Shown piece by piece: positions 1 to 7,310 of a stretch of DNA of 64,000 nucleotides. How positions within the stretch are numbered: position 1 is the stretch's first letter; every line of letters starts with the position of its first letter. Source of the stretch: Naumannella cuiyingiana. GTDB taxonomy: Bacteria; Actinomycetota; Actinomycetes; Propionibacteriales; Propionibacteriaceae. The notes beneath the pieces are model-generated. The model was not told where the DNA came from, searched no databases, and was given only the letters and a program-made list of their open reading frames with translations. The stretch covers positions 1,798,001 through 1,862,000 of the forward strand of contig NZ_JACBZS010000001.1 of the NCBI RefSeq assembly GCF_013408305.1, given 5' to 3'. Position numbers and translations under genes: made by a program.

Positions 1-71
1 GTGCCGATCACGGCGGCGCGGGTCAGCCCGGCACGTTCGCCGGGTCCGCGAGAACTCGTCTCGGTGATCAT
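1..71 (-). CDS. TetR-family regulator, N-terminal fragment (cut by window edge)
   Basis: Only the first 23 or so residues are inside the window. They begin MITETSSRGPGERAGLTRAA, which looks like the short N-terminal arm and start of helix 1 of a TetR/AcrR repressor. The gene is divergent from the alpha/beta hydrolase at 135, and a long palindrome lies in the gap, the usual arrangement for an autoregulated TetR gene controlling its neighbour. The ATG sits about 7 nt after a good -10 box, so the message is probably leaderless. The family call rests on a short stretch plus context; another HTH family cannot be excluded. Confidence 0.55.
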   Translation of the reverse strand, partial: MITETSSRGPGERAGLTRAAVIG

Positions 72-77
72 GGACTT

Positions 78-106
78 ATTGTACGCCATCCAGTTATACT
101 GGACAA
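78..106 (-). promoter_or_regulatory. Promoter of the tetR-type gene (leaderless)
   Basis: On the minus strand TTGTCC (101-106), a 17-nt spacer and TACAAT (78-83) form a good sigma-70-type promoter. The expected start of transcription falls at or next to the ATG at 71, implying a leaderless mRNA. On the plus strand TATACT (95-100) is a plausible -10 for the hydrolase gene, with TGGACT 18 nt upstream as a weak -35. Confidence 0.55.
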
Positions 107-111
107 CGTAC
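81..111. promoter_or_regulatory. 31-bp palindromic operator between divergent tetR and hydrolase genes
   Basis: Centred on base 96. Outer arms GTACG/CGTAC (81-85, 107-111) and inner arms TCCAG/CTGGA (89-93, 99-103) share the same centre around TTATA. The size and two-tier symmetry fit a TetR dimer-pair site. It covers both promoters, so binding would repress both genes. Binding by the adjacent regulator is inferred. Confidence 0.7.
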
Positions 112-134
112 AGCTCATCGAGAGGGGCGAATCC

Positions 135-977
135 ATGGCCGCAACGGGACCACAGATCATCGAGGGCGTGGCGGGGGGCGTACCGTACCTGGCGCTCCCG
201 CCGGCAACGCGCCGGGCGGATGCGCCGGTGGTGATCACCTGGCACCTGATGGATCCGCCGCGCTCGCCGGCCGCGATGGCCGCAGCGCTGCCGCTGGCCG
301 GGCTCGACGCCTGGCGGATCCACCTGGAGCTTCCGATGACCGGTGCGCGGATGCCCGAGGGCGGACCGGAGGCGCTGATGGCGAAGGGCTTCGAGGACGC
401 GGTGCTCAACCTGCAGGGGCCGATCGCCCAGCAGGGCAGCGCCGACCTGGCAGCCGCCTGGCCGGAGCTGGTCGACCAGCTCCGCCTGGGCGCGCCGCCG
501 GTCGCGCTGCTCGGCGGGTCGATGGGTTCGACCGTGGCGCAGCTCGCGACCGCCGAGACGGCGCCCGGGCTGGACATCGACCTGCGAGCGCTGGTCCTGG
601 TCTCGCCCGCGGCACAGTTGCGCCCGGTCGTTGCGGCGATGAGCGCGGAGTTCGGGGTGGAGTACGCCTGGTCGCCGGCCTCGGAGGCCGTGGCGGACCG
701 CCTGGACTTCGTCGCCCGGGCGGGAGAACTGGCGGCCGCGGTGCCGGCTGTAATGATCGCGGTGGGCGGCGCCGACCAGCCCGACGGCTTCGTCGCCCCG
801 GCCCATGCGCTCGGAGAGGCGCTGACAGCCGCGGGTGCCGACGCGCAGGTGGTCGAGCTCCCCGGCGTCGCGCACGCGCTGGCCGATGAGCCGGGGCTGG
901 AGGCCGCGCCGCAGACCGACGCGGCGCGGGCGGTCGAGACCGAGGTCGAGCCCTGGCTGGCGGCGCGCCTTCGCTGA
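135..977 (+). CDS. Alpha/beta hydrolase family protein
   Basis: A 280-residue cytosolic protein with the alpha/beta-hydrolase layout: nucleophile elbow LGGSMGS near residue 128, an acid-side stretch AVGGADQPDG, and the catalytic His in VELPGVAHALAD near the C-terminus. The ATG at 135 has a strong GAGAGGGG ribosome-binding site. It is divergent from a TetR-type gene with a shared operator, so expression is probably induced by a small molecule that the hydrolase may act on. The substrate cannot be read from the sequence. Confidence 0.8.
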   Translation: MAATGPQIIEGVAGGVPYLALPPATRRADAPVVITWHLMDPPRSPAAMAAALPLAGLDAWRIHLELPMTGARMPEGGPEALMAKGFEDAVLNLQGPIAQQGSADLAAAWPELVDQLRLGAPPVALLGGSMGSTVAQLATAETAPGLDIDLRALVLVSPAAQLRPVVAAMSAEFGVEYAWSPASEAVADRLDFVARAGELAAAVPAVMIAVGGADQPDGFVAPAHALGEALTAAGADAQVVELPGVAHALADEPGLEAAPQTDAARAVETEVEPWLAARLR

Positions 978-998
978 TCCTTGGACCCGCGGGCCCGG

Positions 999-2348
999 TC
1001 AGGCGGGTGCGTCGCTGGGCGTACCCTCCTCGAACCGGGCCCGCCCGATCCGGTTCGCCGCCAGGGCGAACGCCACCGCGATCACCACAAAGATCCCCGC
1101 CAGTGCGACGAACCCCGCGATCGTGTGCCCATCCGCCGGGAACAGCAGCATCGTCAGCACCGCCGATCCGACGAAGGCCACATTGAAGACCATGTCGTAG
1201 AGCACGAAGACGCGCCCCTTGTACTCGTCCTCGACATGGGCCTGGACCAAGGTGTCCACACCGATCTTCAGCGCCTGCGCGGCCAGCCCCAGCCCGAACG
1301 CCGCCACCACCAGCGTCGGCTCGGTGATGATCGAACCCGGCGCGAGCTGCAGCACGGCGGAGCTGATCAACATGAACGAGATGGTGTTCCGCAGCCCGAT
1401 CCGGCGCGCCAGCACCGGCGTGACCGCCGCAGCCAGCAGGAATCCGGCACCGGTCGCTCCGACCCAGACGCCGAGCCCGGCCAGTGCCGGACCGACCTCG
1501 TCGACGCGGTGGAACCAGTTGCGGTAGAGCAAGATCACGCTCACGGTGATCATGCCGTACGCCAACCGCTGGGCGAAGATCATCACCAGGCCAAGCCCGG
1601 CCGGCGAGCGCTCCCGCAGGTGCCGCACGGCATCGCCGAGGCCGACCAGCACCAGCCGGGCGCGTCCGGCCCACGAGCCGCTGCCCCGGCGTACCGTCCG
1701 ATGATCGGGCCCCAGCGCGTCGCGGGGAATCCGCAGCGCCAGCACCACGCTGATCACGAAACCTCCGGTGCCCGCGGCGAAGATCAGCGCGTCGGCCTGC
1801 CAGGCTGGCATCGACGCCCCACCGACCAGCCGGATGGCGCCCGCGGTGCCCGCGCCGATCGCCGCGCCCACCGGGCCGACGACCGGCATCACCGAGCTCG
1901 CCAGTAGGTACTCGTCCCGATCGACCGTGTGGGTCAGTGCCGCCGACATCCCGGCCATCATGAACCGGTTGATGCTGAGCGCCAGCAGCGCCAGCACGAA
2001 GAACCCGGTCAGCGCGGCCGGCGTGCGCCCGCCGAGCAGCACCAGCGCGCACAGGCCGGCCGCGAGCAGGACGCGGATGAGATCGGTGATCACGAAGACC
2101 TGCCGCCGGTTCCAGGTGTCGAGCGCACCCGAGACGAACGGACCCACCAGCGAGAAGGGCAACAAGGTGACCGCCAGCACCGCCGCGATCGAGCCGGCAT
2201 CGGGCTGATTGTTCGGCGAGAACAGCACATAGGTCGCGAGGCCCACCTGGAGCGCGGCGTCGCTGGCCTGGGTGGCGATCCGCAGCGCCAGCAGCCGCCG
2301 GAACAGCGGGTGCCGCCACAGCCGGCGCAGCGCGCGGGGGAAGTCCAC
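999..2348 (-). CDS. MFS transporter
   Basis: About 449 residues with roughly 12 hydrophobic segments; the first repeat shows the DTWNRRQVFVITDLIR loop typical of the macrolide-efflux-like MFS branch (DxxxRR between TM2 and TM3). The frame stays open to 2537, but the extra 63 residues are Arg/Pro-rich and unlike a transporter, so I place the start at the GTG at 2348 (VDFPRALRRLWRHP). The substrate is unknown; efflux of a drug or metabolite is the usual role of this branch. It ends convergently 21 bp from the hydrolase gene. Confidence 0.82.
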   Translation of the reverse strand: MDFPRALRRLWRHPLFRRLLALRIATQASDAALQVGLATYVLFSPNNQPDAGSIAAVLAVTLLPFSLVGPFVSGALDTWNRRQVFVITDLIRVLLAAGLCALVLLGGRTPAALTGFFVLALLALSINRFMMAGMSAALTHTVDRDEYLLASSVMPVVGPVGAAIGAGTAGAIRLVGGASMPAWQADALIFAAGTGGFVISVVLALRIPRDALGPDHRTVRRGSGSWAGRARLVLVGLGDAVRHLRERSPAGLGLVMIFAQRLAYGMITVSVILLYRNWFHRVDEVGPALAGLGVWVGATGAGFLLAAAVTPVLARRIGLRNTISFMLISSAVLQLAPGSIITEPTLVVAAFGLGLAAQALKIGVDTLVQAHVEDEYKGRVFVLYDMVFNVAFVGSAVLTMLLFPADGHTIAGFVALAGIFVVIAVAFALAANRIGRARFEEGTPSDAPA

Positions 2349-2423
2349 CGGGCAAGCGTACGGGCGCCGCCGCGGGGGCCGACCACACCGCCGGTTCGGG
2401 GGCCCGGTCCGGCGCAACGAATT

Positions 2424-2489
2424 GGACACTATTCGAAACGACACGACACGGACCGCTGTTGCACGTGGGGCAGATCGCGATAGTGTTCC
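2424..2489. repeat. Spaced inverted repeat upstream of the MFS gene
   Basis: GGACACTATTCG at 2424-2435 and CGATAGTGTTCC at 2478-2489 are near-perfect inverted copies 42 bp apart, in the gap between the MFS start (2348) and the terminator at 2576. They may be two operator half-sites bridged by a looped regulator, or chance. The rest of 2349-2575 holds no gene I can support. Confidence 0.3.
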
Positions 2490-2575
2490 CGCGTTCCCGG
2501 ATGGGCTCCCCCCCGAGGTCCATCCGGGAACCCTCACCTTGACGCGGGCTCGATTTCCGGGCCCCCACAGACATG

Positions 2576-2610
2576 AACCGGCCCCGTCGCACGATGCGAC
2601 GGGGCCGGTT
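2576..2610 (-). terminator. Strong hairpin after the secreted lysozyme-like gene
   Basis: A perfect 16-bp stem (2576-2591 with 2595-2610) and a 3-nt loop, GC-rich with A/T at the base of the stem. It lies 18 bp past the stop of the gene at 2628 and has no long U-tract, as is usual in high-GC actinobacteria. It would also insulate the divergent MFS promoter region. Confidence 0.8.
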
Positions 2611-2627
2611 TCGGTTCGGGCAGGGAA

Positions 2628-3587
2628 TCAGTGGAAGTGGATCAGGATCTTCCACACGCTGGCGTCGACGGTGGAGCCGGCCGACAGCTTGTAGTTGGCC
2701 CGGAAGGTCTCGACGGCCTTCTGCGTGGCCGGGCCGAAGCTGCCGTCCACATCGACGGAGTAACCGTGCGCGTTCAGCTCGGTCTGCAGCGCCTTCACGG
2801 CGGCGCCCTTGGCGCCCGGCTTCAGCGTCGGGACCAACTTGGCCCAGGTCGCCGGCCCGACGATCCCGTCGTCGGTCAGGCCGTTGCGGGACTGAAAGGT
2901 CTTCACCGCGGCCTTGGTGGCGGGACCGTAGGAGCCGTCGACATCGACCTTGATCCCGGCCTGCTGCAGCGAGTACTGCGCAACCTTGACCCGGGTGGAC
3001 TTCTCACCGTAGGCGATCTGCTTCCAGTCATAGCTGACGGGCGTGTCGCCGTCGACCAGGCTCTTGGCCCGCTGCTCGAGCTCGCGCGCCTTCGACTCCG
3101 CCTCGTCGTAGCGATCCGGGAAGGCCGAGCGCTGCACGGCCTGGGCGATCCGGCCCGCGGACCAGCTCGGGTTGCTGGCCGCCTTCGGAATCGCCTGCTC
3201 GAGGAACTTGTTTGTCGCATAGGTGACGTCGCGGATCTGCTCGGCGGTGCCCCAGCCCTGCGACGGGCGCTGCTGGAAGACGCCGAGGGAGTCCCGGTCG
3301 CCGCAGTTCAGGTTGTTGGCGTGCGACTCGACCCACGCCGTCTCGTAGGTGGCCAGCCGCACCTTGGCGGAGGCCTTCTTGGCGTTCAGTGCCTGCTCCA
3401 CCTTGATCAACACATTGTCGTCGGCCTTGGCGGGCACCGCGCAGCTCACCTCGGCGGGCAGCGGGGCCGCGGGGGCCGGTGCGGCGTACGCGGTGCCGGT
3501 CAGCGGCGCCAGCAGCCCCGCGGTGGCGCCCGCGGCCAGGGCGAGGCCCGCGAGTCCGCGTACCGGACGGATGCTCGTGTTCTTCAT
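2628..3587 (-). CDS. Secreted lytic-transglycosylase-like protein with two peptidoglycan-binding domains
   Basis: 319 residues. A Sec signal peptide ends around residue 35 (TAYA|AP). Residues about 45-150 form a lysozyme/SLT-like region with ETAWVESH (probable catalytic Glu) and the conserved SLGVFQQRPSQGWG patch. Two PG_binding_1 repeats follow (about 195-245 and 255-310), each with the DGSYGPAT/DGSFGPAT signature. Expected to cleave or remodel peptidoglycan outside the membrane. AAGGAG lies before the ATG. It follows the VanY-like gene by 84 bp in the same direction and probably shares its transcript. Confidence 0.8.
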   Translation of the reverse strand: MKNTSIRPVRGLAGLALAAGATAGLLAPLTGTAYAAPAPAAPLPAEVSCAVPAKADDNVLIKVEQALNAKKASAKVRLATYETAWVESHANNLNCGDRDSLGVFQQRPSQGWGTAEQIRDVTYATNKFLEQAIPKAASNPSWSAGRIAQAVQRSAFPDRYDEAESKARELEQRAKSLVDGDTPVSYDWKQIAYGEKSTRVKVAQYSLQQAGIKVDVDGSYGPATKAAVKTFQSRNGLTDDGIVGPATWAKLVPTLKPGAKGAAVKALQTELNAHGYSVDVDGSFGPATQKAVETFRANYKLSAGSTVDASVWKILIHFH

Positions 3588-3671
3588 GATCGTTCTCCTT
3601 CGGTCGGTTCTCTTGGGTCGGTTCTTCGGGGGTCGGGTCGGTTCTTCGGTGGGGAGTCGGGTACGCCGGGA

Positions 3672-4667
3672 TCAGCCGACGGCGGGCTGCTTGGTGTCGA
3701 AGTGCCACGGCTCGGAGGAGACGGTCCACTTGAACCCGTACTTCTGGCCGTTGGCGCGCAGCCACTTGTGCGCGGCGCTGCCCCAGCCGCTGTTCTTCAC
3801 ATCGATCGCGAGGCCGTACTCGTGGATCGAGGTGCCCGGCTTGGCGGTGTTCGGCGAGCAGCTCGACGCCGGCATCTGGTAGATGGCGTACTCGCTCGTT
3901 CCGCAGTGCTTCTTGCGCAGTGCGATCTGCTCGTCGCGGCTGCGCCAGGAGCTGTTGCTGGACAGCGTCACGCCGTCGCGGGCCGCGGCGTCGACCATCG
4001 CGTTGACGCTCGGCACCAGGCAGGAGGCGACGCGGAAGTTGCCCTTGGCGACGCCGGTCCGCTCCTTGCCGATGCCGCCGCTGATCGAGTCCGAGCACTT
4101 CTTCCAGTCGCCGACGGCGGCCTTCGCGCCGAACAGGTACGCCCAGGTGGTGGCGTCGACCTTGCCGGTCTGGCTGACGCCGACCTTGGACTGGAAGGCC
4201 TTGACGTACTTCTCGGTGGTCGGGCCGAACGATCCGTCGATGTCGAGGGAGTAGCCGACCTTGGACAGCAGCGTCTGCACGGCCTTGGTGGTGTTCTTGT
4301 TGGGCGAGTTGGGGAAGCCGGTGGTCGAGGTCAGCGACTTCATCGTCTCCGGCCCGGCGGAGCCGTCGACCTGCAGGCCCTTCTTCTTCTGGTAGGTCGT
4401 CACGGACTCGGTGGTCTTCGGGCCGTAGGAGCCGTCGGCGTCGGTGGGTACGCCCCACGCGCTGAGCAGGTACTGCAGGGCGGTGATGTTGGATGCGTCG
4501 GACCGGGCGCTGACCGACGGGGTCGGCGCGCTGGCCCGCTGGGTCTGGCCGCTGTCGCTGGTCGAGTCGTCGACGGGCGCGGCGTGGGCGGCCTGGGCGC
4601 CCAGGGCGAGCAGGGGAGCGGCGAGCAGTGGGACGGCTGCCGCGGCGGCCTTGCGGAAGGCGTTCAT
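3672..4667 (-). CDS. Secreted VanY-like D,D-carboxypeptidase (M15) with two peptidoglycan-binding domains
   Basis: 331 residues from the ATG at 4667, which has a strong AGGAG site; the frame is open upstream, but this start gives a clean signal peptide (cut near AHA|AP). Two PG_binding_1 repeats (about 60-105 and 120-170, DGSYGPKT and DGSFGPTT) precede an M15 peptidase domain. That domain carries the zinc motif SIHEYGLAID and the later EPWHFD, which supplies another zinc His. It should trim the terminal D-Ala from peptidoglycan stems. It is first of a two-gene secreted cell-wall set and divergent from the HTH-membrane gene at 4811. Confidence 0.85.
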   Translation of the reverse strand: MNAFRKAAAAAVPLLAAPLLALGAQAAHAAPVDDSTSDSGQTQRASAPTPSVSARSDASNITALQYLLSAWGVPTDADGSYGPKTTESVTTYQKKKGLQVDGSAGPETMKSLTSTTGFPNSPNKNTTKAVQTLLSKVGYSLDIDGSFGPTTEKYVKAFQSKVGVSQTGKVDATTWAYLFGAKAAVGDWKKCSDSISGGIGKERTGVAKGNFRVASCLVPSVNAMVDAAARDGVTLSSNSSWRSRDEQIALRKKHCGTSEYAIYQMPASSCSPNTAKPGTSIHEYGLAIDVKNSGWGSAAHKWLRANGQKYGFKWTVSSEPWHFDTKQPAVG

Positions 4668-4810
4668 CGGGTTCTCCTGGTGGGTGGTGCCGGGGTGTTG
4701 CGTACCGGCCGATGGCTCCACTCCAGCGGCGGCGGGCCGCGTCCGGGAACTGCCGGAACGTCCGGACACCCGTCCGGCGCGGACCGGACGCGTCCGGCTA
4801 GGGTGTCCGC

Positions 4811-5647
4811 GTGCAACCGGCCGAGGTGTTTGCGAAGCGGTTGAAGGGCGCTGTGCGCGGGCACAGCGTGCGTCGCCTGGCGAAGGAATCCGGGTGGGGC
4901 CGCTCGACCGTGCACGACTGGCTCTCGGGTACGCGGGTCCCGAGCGCGGAACAGGTCGACGACCTGCTGGAGGCGGCCGAGGTGCCGCCGCAGGCCAGGT
5001 CGGAGGTGCACCGGTTGCGCGACGAGGCGAGCAGTCAGGCGGGCTCGCCCGGCAGCGCGGCCGCGGCACCGGCCACGGCCGCCGCGAACGGAGGCCCGGT
5101 CCTCTCACATGTTGAGATGCCGGCGCCCGAGGCGGCGGCGCCGGACGACGAACCCGCAGCCGGGCTCGCAGTCGCCCCGGGCGCGTCGCCGGCGACGCCC
5201 GGCTCGCCCGAGCCGCCGGCGCCCGCGCGATCGGCCGGGCCGAGGGGCCGGCCGATGCTGCTGGTGGCGGTCGCCCTGCTCGGGGCGCTGCTGATCGCCG
5301 GCGCGGCGTTCTGGCTGGGCCAGCGCTTCGGGCGCGGCGGCGTCGATGCGGCCAGCCCGGAGCTGGTGCCGGCCCGGATCGCGAACACCCAGGACCGCGG
5401 CGTGGTCGGGCGCGCGCTGCCCACCCGAGAGTCCGACCATCTGGCGTCGTTCTTCAACGACGAAACCGTGTTCGTGGTCTGCCTGCTGCCGAACGGCGAG
5501 CCGATCACCGACGACAAGATGGGTCAGACGCGCACCGTCTGGGCCCTGCTCAGCAACGGCGTGTGGATCAACGACCTCTATCTCGATCTGGACCGGAGCT
5601 GGGGCCCGCCGGGCGCCCCGCCGCCCCCGCTGCGCTTCTGCCGCTGA
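4811..5647 (+). CDS. Single-pass membrane protein with N-terminal HTH domain
   Basis: 278 residues from a GTG. Residues about 1-60 form a helix-turn-helix (SVRRLAKESGWGRSTVHDWL), as in XRE-type and transposase-type HTHs. A long Ala/Pro-rich linker follows, then one transmembrane segment near 150-170 (LLVAVALLGALLIAGAAFWL) and an extracytoplasmic C-terminal domain of about 100 residues that I do not recognise. The layout is RodZ-like: cytoplasmic HTH, one TM, outer domain. It is divergent from the VanY-like gene, so a membrane-bound regulator of wall remodelling is a reasonable but unproven guess. Confidence 0.65.
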   Translation: MQPAEVFAKRLKGAVRGHSVRRLAKESGWGRSTVHDWLSGTRVPSAEQVDDLLEAAEVPPQARSEVHRLRDEASSQAGSPGSAAAAPATAAANGGPVLSHVEMPAPEAAAPDDEPAAGLAVAPGASPATPGSPEPPAPARSAGPRGRPMLLVAVALLGALLIAGAAFWLGQRFGRGGVDAASPELVPARIANTQDRGVVGRALPTRESDHLASFFNDETVFVVCLLPNGEPITDDKMGQTRTVWALLSNGVWINDLYLDLDRSWGPPGAPPPPLRFCR

Positions 5648-5755
5648 GCGCCCCGGCAAGCAGATGCGGCCATGACCGCAACCTGCCAGTTCCGTGGTCC
5701 CGACGGCGTCGGCGGCTCGGCTAGCGTCCGTGACTCACGACCTTCGGAAGAAGGC

Positions 5756-5764
5756 TGTGGACAA
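5756..5764 (-). promoter_or_regulatory. Lone DnaA-box-like site upstream of the pilus operon
   Basis: The minus strand reads TTGTCCACA, the actinobacterial DnaA-box consensus. It lies 75 bp before the first tad gene, with an ATCGGC-N4-GCCGAT inverted repeat at 5783-5798 just downstream. A single box may be chance or a DnaA-controlled promoter. The gap 5648-5838 holds no other feature I can support. Confidence 0.3.
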
Positions 5765-5838
5765 CCGGGGGAATCGCTTCCAATCGGCATGCGCCGATCT
5801 GTTGACTGGCTCTCGTGGTGCACAGCCGAGAGGGAGCC

Positions 5839-6534
5839 ATGACGGTCGACGAACGCAGCCGGACGCCGGCGCGGGCCAGCGCGCCTGCCGAGCAATCGTT
5901 CGCGGATCCGTTCCAGGTACGCCCGGCGCAACCCCCGCTGCGGCCCCGGCGCCGGCCCAAGCTGATCGCGGCTGGCGTGCTGGCCGTCTGTCTCGGCGGC
6001 CTCGCCGGCGCCGCGATCCACCTGCAGTCGATCGACCAGACGCCGGTGATCATGGTCACCCGGGCGGTGGCGCGGGGCGAGGTGATCGAGGCGGCCGATC
6101 TCGGCACCGTCGGCATCGGCGCGGCGCCGGGGCTGGCCACCGTGCCCGCGGCAGAGCTGGAATCCCTGATCGGCCAGACCGCACGGATCGACCTGGCCGC
6201 GGGCTCGGTCCTGCCGGCCGGCGCCGTCGGCGCGGACCCGCTGCCGGAGGGCTTCTCCCGGGTCGGGTTGCGGCTACCGGCCGGGCGCCTGCCGACCAGC
6301 CCGCTGCCCCCGGGCGAGCCCGTCTCCCTGGTCCCGGTGCAGCCGACCAGCGGCGAGAACGACGACAAGCTCGCCGGGATCGGGCCCGTGGCGGCGACCA
6401 TCGCCGCCTCGCCCGAGCTGGCGCCGGACCAGTCGGCCTGGCTGGTCGATGTGAGCGTACCGACCGGTGACGCGCGGCTGGTCACCGAACTGGCCGCCGC
6501 CGACCGGATCGCGTTGGTCCACGAGGCCGGCTGA
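5839..6534 (+). CDS. SAF-domain membrane protein, CpaB/RcpC-like (Tad pilus)
   Basis: 231 residues. A basic, Pro-rich N-terminus precedes one TM segment (about 38-58), then a SAF-type domain (VTRAVARGEVIEAADL, residues about 75-140). This is the short actinobacterial counterpart of CpaB/RcpC, which sits at the Tad secretin or envelope step; with no outer membrane here its partner is unclear. I chose the ATG at 5839 because GAGGGAG lies just before it; a GTG at 5815 is also in frame. First gene of the tad operon; its stop overlaps the next start. Confidence 0.72.
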   Translation: MTVDERSRTPARASAPAEQSFADPFQVRPAQPPLRPRRRPKLIAAGVLAVCLGGLAGAAIHLQSIDQTPVIMVTRAVARGEVIEAADLGTVGIGAAPGLATVPAAELESLIGQTARIDLAAGSVLPAGAVGADPLPEGFSRVGLRLPAGRLPTSPLPPGEPVSLVPVQPTSGENDDKLAGIGPVAATIAASPELAPDQSAWLVDVSVPTGDARLVTELAAADRIALVHEAG

Positions 6535-7310
6535 TGGGCATCGTGTTGCTGACCGCGGCCGCCGGCTCGCCCGGTGTGACGACCAGCGCGCTCGGCCTCG
6601 CGCTGCTGTGGCCCGGCGACACGGTTCTCGTCGATGTCGATCCGCATCCGAGTCAGGCGGTGCTCGCGGGCTATCTGCAGGGATCCGACGGCGCCGGTCG
6701 CGGGATCGCCGCGCTCGCCGGCGCCCAGCGGCAGCCGCAACCGGCGGACCTGCTGGCGCACTGTCTCCCGCTGACCACCGAGACCAGTCCGCAGCGCGTC
6801 TTCCTGCCGGGCTTCAGCCGGCCCGGTTCGCAGCATGCCCTGGCGGGGGCGCTGCCGGGGGTCGGCCAGGCGCTGCGCGACATCGACGCCGGCGGCAGTC
6901 AGGTGATCATGGATGCCGGCCGGTTCGGCCACGAGGGGCCGCCGCGTGACCTGCTAGGCCTCGCGGCGACCGTGCTGGTCCTGACCCGGACCACCCTGCG
7001 CGCGCTGGCCGCGCTGCGGTTGCACCTGAGCATGATCAACCAGCTCGCCGCCCATGCCCGGGTCGGGCTGGTGCTGATCGGCGAGGGACAGCCCTACACC
7101 TCGGGCGAGATCGCGGCACAGTTCGCGGTGCCCGTGCTCGGCAGCGTCGTCGATGACGCGGCGGGCGCGGCCGTGCTGTCCGAGGGCGGTCCGGTGCCGC
7201 GCCGCTTCGCCCACGGCCGGTACGCCCGATCGCTGCGGGTGCTGGCCGAGCAGCTCGCCGACCGCGATCCGGGCGGCGCGCGGGCCTACCCCTCGGCGGT
7301 GGCCAGATGA
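6534..7310 (+). CDS. CpaE/MinD-like P-loop protein (Tad pilus)
   Basis: 258 residues. The N-terminus IVLLTAAAGSPGVTTSALGL has the position and fold signature of the deviant Walker motif of the MinD/ParA family, but reads GSPGVTTS, without the usual GK[ST] lysine or the signature lysine. VDVDPH follows as a switch-like Asp segment. Such degenerate CpaE-like proteins are known at Tad loci as localisation factors rather than strong ATPases. The ATG overlaps the previous TGA by 1 bp and its stop overlaps cpaF by 4 bp, so it is part of one operon. Confidence 0.7.
   Translation: MGIVLLTAAAGSPGVTTSALGLALLWPGDTVLVDVDPHPSQAVLAGYLQGSDGAGRGIAALAGAQRQPQPADLLAHCLPLTTETSPQRVFLPGFSRPGSQHALAGALPGVGQALRDIDAGGSQVIMDAGRFGHEGPPRDLLGLAATVLVLTRTTLRALAALRLHLSMINQLAAHARVGLVLIGEGQPYTSGEIAAQFAVPVLGSVVDDAAGAAVLSEGGPVPRRFAHGRYARSLRVLAEQLADRDPGGARAYPSAVAR

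Noticed and set aside
406-2655. Long open frame (749 codons) opposite the hydrolase and across the MFS gene
   Set aside because: Arg/Pro/Ala-rich translation without domains; it is a high-GC shadow of the MFS gene and hydrolase in other frames.
5756-5764. Replication origin
   Set aside because: Only one DnaA box; no dnaA/dnaN and no AT-rich region.
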